A DNA stretch of 64,000 nucleotides from Sycobia sp. Sy_11 (taxonomy: Eukaryota > Arthropoda > Insecta > Hymenoptera > Epichrysomallidae): assembly GCA_018907035.1 (NCBI GenBank), contig JACCIC010000062.1, positions 1,762,501 through 1,826,500 of the forward strand, given 5' to 3'. The notes beneath the pieces are model-generated. The model searched no databases. It was not told the origin of the DNA and worked only from the letters and a program-made list of their open reading frames with translations. Numbering within the stretch: the stretch's first letter is position 1; each line of letters starts with the position of its first letter. Shown in pieces: positions 11,094-25,039 of the stretch. Made by a program: the position numbers and the translations under genes.

Positions 11094-12330
11094 TTATTAT
11101 AGACGCATTACCTGTAAATTTTTTCGATACACAACACTGTATGAATATAGAAATATAATTTCACAATCAAATTATTAATGAAACATTCACTGTTAATCTA
11201 GTTGCATTAAATCCTCCTTACATATAGATTCATAGTTTGTTTGTAATGTTTTATTTGAAAATTTTAAATAATAGTATTATCAGTTTTTAATTGATAATGG
11301 AGTGAGATGCAGTTTCAACATTATTACTTTTTAGGTATTCAGTTGAGTCAATCATGAATTTGTATTTATGTAAAAGTGTATGTAATATTTATGTTTAATA
11401 TGTTAAACACCCTCAATGAGGGATCTGCATAAAAAAGAAAGTTCAGTAAGCCTGATCACTGTTTTTCTAAAAAGCCTATTATTCGGTCATTCTGACTGCC
11501 GCTACAGGCGTTAGTCACACCAGCATAACCATCGCCAAACAAAATTAGTATGAGTGTGGGATAAACCGCGAGTATTTCGTCTTGGAGTTTTCATTCATAC
11601 TTATTAATGCAGCTGACTGTTATTTTGTACGATACAAAATTTTTATAAATTTATTGAATACATACACCTATATTTCTTTTATAGAGTATCACAGCTATAA
11701 GATTTCGTTTGAAAAAAATCAATCAAAAAAATCTTTACTATTTATCCTTATAAGGATTCCAGCAGAACGCATCAATAAACTTTTTGATATTAAAAAAAAT
11801 AATTAATTTCATTTGAACAAATATTAAATAATTGAATTTTCCACATCTTGTGAGCTGAATTATTGAAATTATTTTTTCCATAAATGATAAAAAAAAAATT
11901 TAGTATTCTAAAATATTATAAATTTTTTTTCTACAGTGCTGCTATAAAATGTTTAGCCTCATCTTTGAACGGATCAAAATTTCGCTTATCTTCATTATTC
12001 AGGTAATTTCAAATTCTATAATTTCGAATTTATTCACCTTTTCATAATTAAAAGTTTAGAGAGAATTTTTTTAAACATCTATGTAACAACTTGAATATTC
12101 CTTTTTGTTTCGCATTCTAGACGTGTCGTCCAATTCTATTTCTGTTTCATTATGTAACTGATCTACATCCATAAAAAACGAACCTTAATTCACGTGATAT
12201 ACCTGTATACAAGAATTGGTTAGTATATTAAACACTTATGCTCACTTGTAGGAAATTCCAATCGCATTCCGTTATTACTATATGTCGAAATTTATACTGA
12301 TTAAACATATTATGACGAACATTTTTGGAA
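11094..12330. other. AT-rich non-coding stretch
   Basis: A 74-codon plus-strand frame (11582-11806) is lysine/isoleucine-rich and unrecognised. CCCTCAATGAGGG at 11410-11422 is a short perfect palindrome around one base. Confidence 0.4.
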
Positions 12331-12334
12331 ATAT

Positions 12335-12337
<3 letters not shown>

Positions 12338-12390
<53 letters not shown>

Positions 12391-12416
12391 CACACAGAAA
12401 CACACAGAAACACACA
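12338..12416. repeat. (CA)n plus (CACACAGAAA)3
   Basis: A pure CA tract followed by three ten-base CACACAGAAA units. Confidence 0.95.
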
Positions 12417-12429
12417 AGAAGAATGTTTT

Positions 12430-13180
12430 AACAAAATTATTAATGTATAAATTATGCGAATAATAATTTATAAACATTTTATTTATATATTTTTAATATT
12501 TTTACATTGAAATGAATTTTCATAATATATATAAACAGAAAAACAGTATATGCAGTAAATAAATGGTTATCTCAGCTTTCTCTTTGAGAATAATTACATC
12601 TCATTATAGAACGCTAGATTCTGATAGTTTTCTCGATAGAAACACGTACAATGAAACATTTTAAGTCATGAAATTGGATCGATCGTTAATTATTTTTCTT
12701 CTATTACGTCAAATTTTTAATTTTTTTTTTGCATTTAATTCGAGAATTTGACGAACAGCGACAAACGCTTTTGTGCAATATATATTTTTTAAAGATAAAA
12801 ATAAATCATTATTTTCAGATTAATATGACATTATAGTGAACATGTCTAATTTTGAAACTAAAGTATTTTTAAAATGTTTGAAATCAGATAAGTATGTGTG
12901 AAATTTAATTCCTTCAAAATGAACAAATTAAAGTTAACATATATAGATTTGATTATATGTGTTTGCTTTTATTTATATTTTAAATTTGGATTTTCATTTA
13001 AATAACACATGTACGAATGGAAAATAGTCATTATAACATCATCCATATTTCTCGGAAGGGGCGCCGCGCAGCTGTCCTAAGCAGGCAACGAACATTTCAA
13101 ATATTAAGAAAAGATCGGAAATTAAAAATAATCAGTTTTCAATCTTGGGAGCCAGTACACCATTATTAGATTTACATATT
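12430..13180. other. AT-rich non-coding stretch
   Basis: No feature recognised. Confidence 0.5.
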
Positions 13181-13199
13181 TATAGACCTTTCCACACAA

Positions 13200-13800
13200 G
13201 CGGGACAAGTATACAGTCGCGTACGCGGGCATTTTAGTAGTTGACGCGCGGTTTATTTGACCTGTCGCCGTGGAGTGACAAAGCGCACGCTCGCGCAGAC
13301 GAAGCGTTTATTCAGAAAAGCGAAGCAAATTGCTTTATGCCCCGACGAAAGCCCATAGTAAAAGGAAAAAACAACGCTTGCGAACAATCCGCATTCTACC
13401 GAGTCGATCAGTACGGTGATCGCGAACCAAAAAATTCGTGAACCAATTTCTTATAAGGTGATTTAATACTGCCGATATTATTATTTCTATCATAATAGGA
13501 TCATGGAAAAGTTTCTTTAGCTGGACCTTTTTATATTTTCTTCTTCAATTTCTCGACGAGCTCGCGTCGCCGCTGCGCAGGTTTGCGTCTCGAGCTCTAT
13601 AAACAATTTTATAGAGCAGCTCAAACGGGTCAACGGCTCGTCGAGCCGAGAGGACCGCGAGCTGTAAAAGAATCTACAGCAGAATCTTTTGCTTTTTCAA
13701 CGCGTAAACGCGTCCGTGAACAGCGGGGGGAGGGGTGGAGAGATGGATTTTTTACGACTCCTGGACGCGGATATATTATTGTGGCGGTCCGTGGTATTAT
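13200..13800. other. GC-balanced unique block
   Basis: Higher GC than its flanks, with 66- and 74-codon plus-strand frames (13241-13441, 13583-13807). Neither product is recognised. Could hold an exon or regulatory DNA; I cannot tell which. Confidence 0.25.
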
Positions 13801-13862
13801 AGGCTAGCAGAAAGGCAGAGCGGAATTTCTGTGAGAGCTCGTTCTTCGATTTTCCTCAAGAA

Positions 13863-13865
<3 letters not shown>

Positions 13866-13902
<37 letters not shown>

Positions 13903-13940
13903 CGAGAGAGAGTGAAGGAGTGGGTGGCGGGGGGGGGGGG
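13866..13940. repeat. (GA)n tract followed by G13
   Basis: GA repeat at 13866-13911 with GCGA interruptions, then a 13-base G run at 13928-13940. Confidence 0.93.
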
Positions 13941-14524
13941 CACAAGCTCAACAAGAGTATAACTTTATTCATTTACATTGCGCTTGGACATTATAATGGC
14001 GCTTTATGATACGAATATTCACGTGGCTCGGGGCTGCAGTGTAAATAAAATAAAATAAAGGTATAGGAAGGAATGTTTTGGAAAATAAATTTCAAAATAA
14101 GTGCGCATAAATCTTGGATATGGAAGCAAATTTTATTGCATTAAGAGCCCATTCGTTCTTCCAAATTAAATTAGAAAATAATTCTCTCTTTTTCTCTTTC
14201 TTTCTGTTATTCTCTTAGCGCGCTGACTCGCGAGCAAACTTTAATTATGAAGCGGAGGGTTAAAGGAAAGAAAAGGAGCAACATTGCTAAACGGCATTTC
14301 AAAGCGTTCAATAAAACAATTTTTGCTTGCGTATTTAAGCGATTCTCCTCGGTCGGCGAGGGACGCATAAACAGCGGAGAATCTCGTATGACAAGTTGCC
14401 GCCAAACTAAAATGCATTTGAAAAGTCGTTTTCGTCTTTTACGGCCCTTCCCTATTCTCCTTCTGTCTCCCTTTCTTCCTCTCGTGCTCACTCCCTCGGT
14501 CTCCTTCTCTCTCCCCTCTCCCCC

Positions 14525-14528
<4 letters not shown>

Positions 14529-14562
<34 letters not shown>
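14529..14562. repeat. (CT)17 microsatellite
   Basis: Pure CT repeat preceded by a C-rich stretch. It sits in a CT-rich, moderately GC-rich block (14.2-14.9 kb) whose 155- and 214-codon frames on opposite strands are composition artefacts. Confidence 0.94.
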
Positions 14563-14564
<2 letters not shown>

Positions 14565-15749
14565 TTCGTCCCTTCTCGCTCCCTCTTATTCTTTCCATAC
14601 ACTTGGACTATGCAGTCAGTGATCTTCGTCAAAGGCGATCGACTCTGGGGGAACAGCGAGCGCGTGTATCCCATTGTGCACCAGCGGCTTCCCTCAGCTC
14701 TCCTCCTTCCTTTTAGCTCCGTCTCTCTATATACCTATATATACCTGTGTGCCGCGTGTGGTATTATTTTAAGGTCGTCCTCGAGAATTTACAATGCGCG
14801 CGAGCGGCGTAGGCGTTGGAGGTCGAGCAGCGCTTCATTTCTTTCATTTTTCCTCGATTTCTTCGGGCGCAGGAAGGGGGTGGATGCATAAGTACAGATT
14901 TAGTTTTTATCGCGAAATCAGAGAAAAATTGGTATACAATTCATTATGGGAGGAGATAAGCGGGACGATAAAATCGAAAGCTTTGTGGTAGGTAGATCGA
15001 GGTAGACGCTTTTGAGTGATGCTTAATTTTTCATTGTCCAGCTCGCAGTGATTGTTCTGTCGCTGTTTTCATATGCACGATACAGAATGCATTCGGTGCG
15101 CCCGTGTATACATTGCAGTCGTCTGTAATACACGCATGGTTTTTAATCGTACTCCTTTGCACGTGCGTATATCCCAACAAAATTGATAAATCGCCTATAT
15201 GAAAAGCAATAGATTTATCAAATCTATTCTGATACTCGTTCCGATTATAAACAAACAATTCGTTGTGCTTTATGTCTGGGCGTAAATAATTTTTGTTTAA
15301 ATTAAAGAATAAAAGATAGTTCTCATAAAATCATTTAATATAATTATTACATAAAAATTATTCTACGTGAATGAAGCTTTTATTGTCTTTATTCTTCGAG
15401 TTTTCAGAGTAATCTTCCAATTCGACAAAATATATGTAACATGAGCAAGCATTGTAGTGTACAATTTTATTTGCAGTTTATCGAGAGTCAGGGATGCTGT
15501 CTGCCAAATGCCGTTAGTTTAAAGGACCTAATGTTCTTAATTACTATCCAGTCTACTTGTGTGCCGACAAGTCCTGTACGTGTTTCAAAGATTATGTTAT
15601 ACCTCCAATTCGGAAGATATCTCTAAGAAGGGATAGTAATGGTACTTAAATAATAACGGTAATAGTTATAGATACTTAGATACTTTTTAGTTCGTTCGCG
15701 ACACTTCCACCACGAAAAGCACTCAAATAAATAAAATCCACCTCTAACA

Positions 15750-15767
15750 CTCACACACACACACACG

Positions 15768-15814
<47 letters not shown>
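15750..15814. repeat. (CA)n-(CG)n-(CA)n microsatellite
   Basis: CA repeat interrupted by six CG steps (about 15766-15775); potential Z-DNA. Confidence 0.94.
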
Positions 15815-15816
<2 letters not shown>

Positions 15817-15829
15817 TCATCGTTGGTTT

Positions 15830-17600
15830 ATCGAAAATTTTATTGATAAATATAAAAAAGAATAGTTGTTTTCTTTTCCTCTTTCATCAGTTAGTTTGAT
15901 TCTCGTTCAAACTATCACGCGACTAGTTCGAAATAATTTAATCGAACCTTATATCCTCGATCTATCAAAAAGGAAGATAGTGATCGAATAAGTCGCCAAT
16001 CCTATCATCTTTACTGAATTGGCCCATTTTAGTAAGCGGTACATTATATGTTGAAAACTTAATATCGCAGGTTTATCATAGACAATTTCTGGATGAAAAA
16101 AAAAACGCTGAATTATTTCAAATTAAATTTTCCATCTATGCGTCCAAAAATATCTGAAAAATAATTCTACGTCATTGTTGTAACTTAAATTTGGTACTCG
16201 GTTGATTAACTGAAAACTAAAAACTTAAAAGAAAAAATGATATAACATTTCAAGGAGGTTTTGAAGTAAATTTTTAATTGGTCACAATTCAATTTCACAC
16301 AGGTTCTTATATGAAAATTCAAGAAATTCGACCACGCACATTGAGTAGTCTTATCTGAATCTGATCGCATGTAGATGAAAGTATACACGCTCTTTCATGA
16401 GAAACTGTGTCAAATTGCAATAACTTTAAAACCAACTTTTAATTTTTAATTTTGCTAAAATTTAACACTAAACTTTTGTTCAATATCATCTTTCAAGTTT
16501 CCAAACTTACATTCATTGACATATCAAGTCTATTTCACATTTTGAAGGATTATCATATTATGGAAAAATTCAACAAAAATATTTGTACAATATACATAAG
16601 TATTATTTGTTTTGAAATCTTCTGTTTTAATATTTATTTGAGCATTAAATACACTTTCTGCTAGTTTTTCGACTATAGTATACTGTGAAGATCGATATCA
16701 AGCAGTTTAAGGTAATAACTGAGACGAAATACCTTTACACAAGTAATAATGTTTCTGTATAACATATATTATACCACTTCATTATTCTTCATTAATAATA
16801 TACTTGATTGCGTGTATTATAATTTATTATAAACACGTTTTTAAAACTCTAATAAAAAGTTATTAAACCGAAAATTTATTTTGTTTTACTTGAGGTTGTT
16901 TTTTGGGCATATTAAAAACCTCGACAAATGAGGAGTGGCTGGGGTACGAGAAGAATTAGGTTAAGTTAGTTTGGGAGGCGGGGAACAGACACCGAAAAGA
17001 TATACAAGGGAACAGATATGTAAATTAATTTCTAATATTGTATACATGGAATAAAGAAAGTAAATAAATGATTATAATAAGGTTCAGTAATATACGTACA
17101 ATCATGTCTATGAATAAAATTCAATCAACCTTGCAATCAACTTTCTCTGACCAACGACATTCATTAAATAAGGCTGCATGCTTCAATTCACAGCATTGAA
17201 AAATGCCTTTGATAAAATTTTCAAACACCAAGTAAAAATTAATGGAGGTATGCATAGCATCGTTTTTTATAATTAAAAAAATCATGCATATCTTTAAATT
17301 TATAATAATCTTTATTACTAATTAAAATAGTTGCATTGTACAATTTAGTCAAGTTGATGAATAGTTGATAAAAAAGGGCATTAAATAGATTATTATATAT
17401 CATGCATCATGTACTGGTTCAGATGAAATGTTTTACTATCATATCTGGACAACATGTTCAACTCAAATTTTCACTGAATCGATGATGAACATTGATTAAC
17501 ACCGTATTAAAACTTAACAGTAGTAGCATTTAAAATAGAATTTTTGAATTATTATAAATAGTTTTCAGCTTGCATCATGATTTCCATTTGCAAACATTTA
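15830..17600. other. AT-rich non-coding stretch
   Basis: No gene seen. A short GC-balanced patch at 16911-17010 (GTGGCTGGGGTACGAG) has no recognised identity. Confidence 0.45.
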
Positions 17601-17991
17601 TTTATTTTGTACATAACGCACACAAATAAAAGTAAAGAAAAATTCTCTGATCAAGTATATATAAAGTTTGCACGATGTAAAGTAAACGATCGAAGCAAAA
17701 CTTGTACCATACATGCGAGATAAAGGCGCACACGCAAGTTGTTTCTAAAACTGCGCAGAAAGTTGCGCGCGCGCGTGTGTGTATAAAGCCAGTTTGCAAA
17801 TATCGGGTCAGTGTAGGTGTGCGCGGGCTCCTGAGTAATAAACGCTATACGGACGTCCGATACATGGACGTACAATGCGTAACCGGTTCGCAAGGAAAAG
17901 GGGAGGAGAGATAAAGGCGGTGAAAAGGTGCCGTAAGAGATAAAGCATTCAGCCGAGAGGGAGTAGATAGTAAGAGAAAGAGAGAACGAGA

Positions 17992-17994
<3 letters not shown>

Positions 17995-18036
<42 letters not shown>
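17995..18036. repeat. (GA)n microsatellite
   Basis: GA repeat at the right edge of a GC-balanced patch (17.7-17.95 kb). Confidence 0.94.
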
Positions 18037-18039
18037 TTC

Positions 18040-19340
18040 GTCTAAAGGATAGCTTTTTTTGATAATATGGATGTTCGAATAACGAATTCTATATCTTAAG
18101 TATGCATAAAGAATTAAAAGAGATGCACACATAAGGCTTAAGCGAAATAAAATAAAAAGACTAGCACGTAATTAATGTGTAAGTATTTTCTTCTTCCAAA
18201 TGTAGTATTATATAGATGTAGAAATAGATCATTTAAATAGTCCTAATAATTACTTTATTTTATTTCTTACCGAATTTATTATACATAATATGAATAAATG
18301 ACAAATTTAGCGATAAAATGTAAGAATTAAACGTGGCCTATTTTCTTTTTTAGAATAAATTTAAAAATAAATTTATTATGAAGGACATTAAAGTTTTTTA
18401 TCGAATATAGTATAAAATAAAAATTGCTTTCCATACTACTGCACAGTAGTAGTATTTTATATCTCGTTTAATGTAGAATAATAATAAGTGACATATTAAT
18501 AAATCTTTTTATATTCATCAAACTATATTTGAACTCCATTACTTAAAAATTCTTCCATTCCATGAATTTTTACTTAATTGTTTTTAATTGTTTTTAATTG
18601 GTTTAGATGAATTGCAAAAATAAGAAATGTACAAAATGTTTAAGAAGTCGTTTATGATGTTAAAGTTAATTAATGGAAGCAAACTTGTTTGTTAAATACT
18701 TTAAAAATATTAGAATAAATTTTGAAATTATATTGTTGAAAGAATTTCCTGTCCATAAATATAAAATTGCATATAAATCTCGAAACGCCATTATTTATCA
18801 CGGTACTTATTTAGTAAACCAGAAACGGTTATCGACATTCCGACAGTTGGTCGCTTAACCCGCTATCTTACGTATACATTTACAGATTTTATCTGTCAGT
18901 TTACGGCATTCTTTTTTGTAATTGAATATTTTGCTTTAATTTGGCATTTCCGTAACGCGAAGAATAAGAATCAATTGTATATCGATTGTATAAAATGAAA
19001 ATTTGGTTTATCCGACAGTTGAATGTAAAAATAATTTAATGTAAAAATCAGCGTTAAAAATAGAGATCAGAAAATAATATTCCTTAAAAAATTTACATAA
19101 TCTTTCATATATTATTATTGTTAAAATGAATTAATGAGTAAAGATTAGTATGTATTTTTAAGATTAATTGTATAATTTCTGTATTACTTTAAAGACAAAT
19201 GGCTGCAGTTTCACACAACTTTACGGTATCAAAATATTTGAAAGGAATGGTCCTAAAGAAATTCAGAATTATCAGAAAATTGGCAGGAGTTTATTGAAAA
19301 AGGAAATCAGAAGTATAACATAAACGCGTTCCAAACCACA
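18040..19340. other. AT-rich non-coding stretch
   Basis: Contains a short decamer tandem, about three units of TTTTTAATTG (18573-18600). A 61-codon frame at 18673-18858 is unrecognised. Confidence 0.45.
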
Positions 19341-19429
19341 TCGATTTTGAGCGTCTTTCTCTTTCTTTTTGTACCTACGATAAATAAAATCGTTCGATGA
19401 CATGCCCGAAACTTCGGGGATTATTATAT

Positions 19430-19744
19430 ATACGCTCGATTATACGCGCGCATAAGCACAATTCGCTCGACTGCTTATTACATGAACTCGCGCGCGTACG
19501 GGGAATGCAAAGAGTGCGCGCGTGTCCCAAATGCTGAATTCCTCTTTTGCTCTTTCTCTTTCTTTCTCTCTGGCTGGCTCTTATTATATCTATGAGGGCG
19601 TGGCGCGGGTTGCTAGCGCTCGCTCGCTTGCTCTTAGCTCGTTGTTATTCCGAAATGACGTACCATAATGTGTATATAATGCTCAGCCGTGTGCGCTCGC
19701 GTTCGCGCATATAAGCATATTATAAACGCGCAAGAGGAAGAGGG

Positions 19745-19780
<36 letters not shown>

Positions 19781-20130
19781 TGTGTGTGTGTGTGTGTGTG
19801 AGTGGGAGTGAGAGAGAAGAGGAAAAAAGGGGCGCGCGCTTTTTTAGGAGAGACACGAGAGATGTGTCTCCTTCTCTCATTCCGTATTCCTTCTCGCGCG
19901 CACCTCATGCTCTTCTCCTCCTTTCCCCTCCCCCCCCCCCCACCCTTACTCTCGTCGTACGGACATTGCCAAAGAGAACTAGTACTTACATGGCTTATTC
20001 AAATGAAGTTCGGAGGATTGTTCGATGTATCTCGGGCTACGCGTGCACGCGGCCTCTAACTGGATTCTCGAAAATTAAAAAAGAAGACTACGACACGAGG
20101 AGGAGGAGGCTGCCGCGAGCTCCTTTCATA
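19430..20130. promoter_or_regulatory. GC/CpG-rich island with GA/GT core
   Basis: CpG-rich block containing (GA)n (19747-19778) directly joined to (GT)n (19779-19800) and a C-rich run at 19929-19941. Overlapping frames are low complexity. A regulatory or first-exon role is inference from composition only. Confidence 0.3.
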
Positions 20131-20384
20131 CCGTATATATAGACGACCAAAATTTTTTTATTCGCTTCTTATATAGCTTCGGCCTTTCTTTCCTCTGCTC
20201 CACACAAACACGCGTACGCAACTCGCTGTATTCGTTTCCTATAGAGGTCGATTCCTATGGAGGTCGATGGGGGTACATCTTCGCTATATAGATGTGCGCT
20301 GGCAAAAAAGAAGCGGGTCTCTTCAGAATGGAAAATCTTTTTGATTCAAGAGTATAAAAAAAGGATTAAAGGTAACGGGTATTG

Positions 20385-20387
<3 letters not shown>

Positions 20388-20442
<55 letters not shown>

Positions 20443-20452
20443 ATATATATAT
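20388..20452. repeat. (TA)n-(GT)n-(TA)n microsatellite
   Basis: TA tract to 20428, GT to 20441, then TA again. Confidence 0.95.
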
Positions 20453-20538
20453 TAGATGTTTTTTAGTTTTTGTCGAAGCAATCGGAATATAATAATCCTT
20501 AGGATCGTTTTAAAAGAATGTACACGAGAGCTGATGCC

Positions 20539-20540
<2 letters not shown>

Positions 20541-20591
<51 letters not shown>
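20541..20591. repeat. (TA)25 microsatellite
   Basis: Pure TA repeat only 90 bp from the previous array. Confidence 0.96.
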
Positions 20592-20595
<4 letters not shown>

Positions 20596-20879
20596 CTATT
20601 TAAAAAAAATAACTAATACTTCATACTGTTTCGAAAATTTTTAACGGAATTACTGATTTAAGATTCGTGCTTTGCATTTTATATACAATCTGTAGAATAT
20701 AGAAAAAAATAGTACAAAACGAGCTGTCCTATAACTGTCTCATATTTCTCCAAAAATGTATACACCGTAAAAGCTGGAAATAAAGCGGAAATACTAAATA
20801 TCCCGCGGTATATTTACACAAAACAGAAAAAGCGTATCCAACGTTAATGTCTCATATTTCAATCATCGAAAATCCTTCC

Positions 20880-21589
20880 GTCCCCCGTACCCCCTCACTC
20901 CAATACCTCGGCCTTCCGTTTCGACGTACAATGCGAGAAAAAAATAATCGATAAGGTAGACCACGGGCGCATTATTGTGCCCCATCGCGATAACACCAGT
21001 CGTCATATAAAGACTTCAAAGCATCCACTTCCCGTTTTGATATACCTTCGAGATTTGTCGATTTAAAGGGTGCAGAGCAGGGGAGAAAAAATAAGGCAAA
21101 AACTGGAAACTCAAAGAATCCGCACGACAGCGGTCCATTTAGACAAGAAGGAAGGGGGAACTCGAGTCACCGAACACGGCACCATCGCGCGCGGACGAGG
21201 ACGAGAAAGGGGAAAAGTGGGGACAAGAGCATGTGGAAGACGGAAGAGGGTTGGACGATGGGCGGGAGGGGGGTCAGAGGCGACGAAAAATCGCACTGCG
21301 GCTTCGCCCATCCGGTCGTTGTTTGATTTTCCTCTGGCGCGCGGTATACGGGCGAGGGGAGCAAAGGAAACACAGATGATCAGAAGAGACCAAAAGAGAG
21401 GGCGAGAGAAAGGGATACGCGCGGCATAGACGCCTCGACAGCGACTCCATTGTCAAGTGAAACGGGACGAAGGTCCATGACGTGCGATGAATTGCGTAAC
21501 CGCAGGCGCATAAAGACCCCGCGCGGGTAAACAGCGAAGCGACATTAAGGACGTATTTAGCGAGTTCTTGCCCCGAAATTCCCTAGCTC

Positions 21590-21638
<49 letters not shown>

Positions 21639-21960
21639 ATCCAGGTGACGTTGTTCCTCTTTTCTTCGCGCTACTATATATATTATATACATTTATATAT
21701 ATATACTATACCACATATATGTAAAGGTATATATAATACTTAGATCGATCCCTTACTGGCGACGGACCAATGTAGAACAGCATGTGGCTGGAAGGACGAG
21801 GATGCACACAAACACGTGTAAACGCTGGATGGACGAGTACTAAGAATGCGAGGCATGAGAATCTGGAATTACAGGGAATATTATTGACAGTCTTCGCGTT
21901 CGGGAGTGAATTCCTCTGTGTCACAAGATCAAGAAGCTGCCAGATATCTGCTTCAGGGGA
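20880..21960. promoter_or_regulatory. GC-rich island
   Basis: GC-balanced to GC-rich block of about 1 kb with a (CT)22 tract at 21593-21636. A 119-codon plus frame (21070-21429) is rich in R, G, E and K and overlaps frames on the other strand. No family recognised. Confidence 0.3.
21593..21636. repeat. (CT)22 microsatellite
   Basis: Pure CT repeat. Confidence 0.96.
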
Positions 21961-22029
21961 GGGGTCTTAATTTGAAATCAACCTCTTTCTCGAAAGAAAG
22001 AAAACCCTGTTCTTTTTTTAAATAATAAT

Positions 22030-22091
22030 ATATTTTTTTTACTAATAATATAACTATAAATATATTTTTTATTAATAATATAACTATAAAA
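22030..22091. repeat. 31-bp tandem duplication
   Basis: Two adjacent units each containing AATAATATAACTATAAA, separated by a T-rich spacer, with a period of about 31 bp. Confidence 0.7.
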
Positions 22092-22930
22092 TAAATTAAG
22101 GTTTCATTTACCTTCTTTGTCAGTCTCAGCTACTTAAAAACAATATCACTACAATAACCATAATTGTTAGAAAATATAAAAAAGGAAATCACGAATTTAG
22201 AAAACTATGCAAATAACAGATAAAAAATATTTATCAATTTACAGCTAACATTGCAAAAGTTAATTCCAAAACCACAAGGTCTTCATCTTCAGCTCAATCG
22301 AATACTTATAAAACGATTTCTAATATAAAATAACGAATAAGATACAAAGTAATACTTTGTTTGGTTTTTGAAATATTTTATTAAGCTATAGTATAATTAG
22401 TAATTTTATGATAAAGACAATACAATCCTTAATTGTTAATTCAAGTATTATTTAATGAATTGTATACAAAGTTGATGTATGATATATTTACTTGATAAAT
22501 ATTCTAATATAGTATTTTATTCATTTCATTTCGTATTTCATAGATGATTATTATACTGTTATTATGTGATATACTAACTAGATTCAATAAAATACATTTT
22601 GAAAATTCGAATTTCGATAAAATAAGTTTTGGTAGAGTGAATGCAAAAATTACATAAGTTATACTACACAGAAATAGATTTTATAGGTACATTTTATATA
22701 AAAGAAAACTTATATTTCATTTCCCATTTTATCTTAAACAAAAAGTAGAAAATATGCCAAATATAATTTTGTTATAATTGAACACATTCCATATATTTGT
22801 TTAATGTTAGATAAACTATATATATATATGTTGGGTCAACGATAGATTAATTGAATTTTAAGTATAGAAAAATCTGATATTAATAATTAATAGATTAAAG
22901 ATGTTAAAACGCATTGTTTGAAATGATTTC
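22092..22930. other. AT-rich non-coding stretch
   Basis: No feature recognised. Confidence 0.5.
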
Positions 22931-23279
22931 TTTTGCCTTTCATAAAAAGGCTAATCTTTATGAGAATAGAAAAAATCGTGCCGAGCACTCTCCTACTTCT
23001 CTTACACTCGAATCCGAGTCGAATACGTAAACTTTGTCGCTTCTCTGGCTTTCATATAAAAAACATAAGTAATCGTTACAAAAAAATCGTCCCCGGTAAA
23101 AAAATTCCAAAGTTACGCTGCGGCATCTCTCCTGCCTCGTCAGTGATCTGCACTTTTTTGGAAAATCTAATACTATATTATATTATGTCGCCAAAGGCGT
23201 TACATCCGTTCAGCTGTTCCCTCGACAGAGAACACAATCAATTACCAGGGGCGTCGACTTGCGCAGAGCCAAGCAAGGA

Positions 23280-23280
<1 letters not shown>

Positions 23281-23335
<55 letters not shown>
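23281..23335. repeat. (TA)27 microsatellite
   Basis: Pure TA repeat splitting a GC-balanced sequence. The surrounding 201-codon frame (22933-23538) runs through it, so it is not a credible protein. Confidence 0.96.
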
Positions 23336-23337
<2 letters not shown>

Positions 23338-23539
23338 TGCTCTGCCGTGAAAAATCTAGTGCCCCTGCTTGCGAAAGCCTTATTTTTCTGCTCGGAAAAT
23401 TACTTACTAATGCAAACTATGGCCGCCGCATGGTCTTATACATATAGAGGGAGGTGGTCACAGACAAATTACTTTATGTGTAATGTACACGCAGTTCGCT
23501 TATTATATGATCGCGCTTGCCATTTAAACGATGCTTAAT

Positions 23540-24700
23540 CGTTCTGTCTCTATTAAACACAAAGCGTGTTGCCAACTTTACCGAGCTGCTATTACGGAGA
23601 TCTATATATAATAGAAAATCCAGCACAGAATCCTTTCTCGAGTTTAGAATTTCGGCTAACCAACGTTACCCTTCGATGAAAAATCATATTCTCAAAAATA
23701 TTTTATTGTTTGCAAATTTAAATATTTCTTTTTATTTACAAAACATACTATGTACGTGGATTGATTTTCGAGATTGATCATCTCTGAAAATGTTTTGGGT
23801 ACGCTCTATAATCATTATAATAATTATATCATAGCATTTTGCTCGATTTAAAATTTACTTGACTGTAAATTAATGATACCAAATTTCGGAAGAGATAATT
23901 TGAAAAATCCGTTTCGAACTTTTATGCTTATGCCAAAAAAATTTTGGCCAACTGACAACCAACTGAAAAAAGGCTTGTTTTCAAGCCTTTCTAAAAAATC
24001 ATTCGTTAAATAATTTCCTTCGTTTTTATATCCCCGTATGAATAAATTTTATTTAGTTAATTATTTTATCGAATGAACAAATTTCTAATAGATAATTTTG
24101 CGCTTAACTTGGTTCGTGAAGTACGTGTAAATTAAACGGTTTGCCTGCAGGACAATTTTTAATTTGAATTCGGAAAGTAATTCGATCTGTTCGATTCGAT
24201 TTTTCGCTAAATCTTTTTCTTATGAGAAGATTGTTTTTCTAACTTTTTCCCTATATACTGTTATGTGATGTTTTTTCTAATAAAGACGAAAATTTAATAA
24301 AAATTTTTTATTTAAATAGAAAGTCTTATCGCTTGCCTATAATTTGTAGAGGCAAAAAATTTAGAAATATATAAGCTGTAGTTTAAATGAAAATAAAAAA
24401 ATGTATATATTAGAAGAAAGCTTAATCTAAAATATATTTCTGGCGTACGACTCGGACCCAGTATCTTAGTACCCTGACATCCACGATTGCTGCGCCCCTG
24501 GGCAGCGTCAAGTTAATCTTTGAAATCCAAATCACGTATTAGATATAATAAAGCGGTTATAATTAAATGGATAACTAGCGGAATGAACAGACTATAAGCA
24601 GAACTATCGGCCAAGGAAGTTGTTTAAGAGTCAATGATACAGCGGAATCCCATGGTATCCAATACGAATCGAGAACTACTCTGAGTAAAATAATAATTAA
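23540..24700. other. Mostly AT-rich stretch
   Basis: No gene seen. A GC-balanced patch at 24440-24515 includes GCTGC-8 nt-GCAGC (24489-24506), a small hairpin. On the minus strand it includes GGGTCCGAGTC, a weak B-box look-alike. Confidence 0.35.
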
Positions 24701-24726
24701 GAAAGCGTACGAGCGACTGGGGGGAT

Positions 24727-24741
24727 AGATAGATAGATAGG
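24727..24741. repeat. (GATA)n short array
   Basis: Four GATA units; potential GATA-factor sites. Confidence 0.7.
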
Positions 24742-25039
24742 AGGAGGGAGCGGTAGAGTAGAACCGAAAACGGCGAAGACATAAACCGAAATCGACAGTA
24801 AGTTTATCTAACCCTTAGCATTGCGGTTTAGATATTTCGTATATAATTTATATCTCTTGTTTTCGACCCGAGTGCGGACCGCTTGTTTCATGACTGCGCT
24901 GGCGCTTGCGTCAATTCCGCATGAATAATGAGTATAAAAAAGCGCTCGAATAAAGTTTTCCAAGCGTATACAATAAGGAATACAAAAAAAGGACGATCAA
25001 GCCGTCGGCTCTATTATTCATCGAAATATCTCGAATCGG

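Noticed and set aside
14247..14891. 214-codon plus-strand open frame
   Set aside because: Built around a CT array translated as SLSLSL. The opposite strand is also open, and no domain is visible.
22933..23538. 201-codon plus-strand frame
   Set aside because: Contains translated (TA)27 and has AT-driven composition; no family recognised.
24440..24515. Possible SINE from a GGGTCCGAGTC B-box-like motif on the minus strand
   Set aside because: Two mismatches to the consensus, no A box at the right distance, and no second copy in the window.
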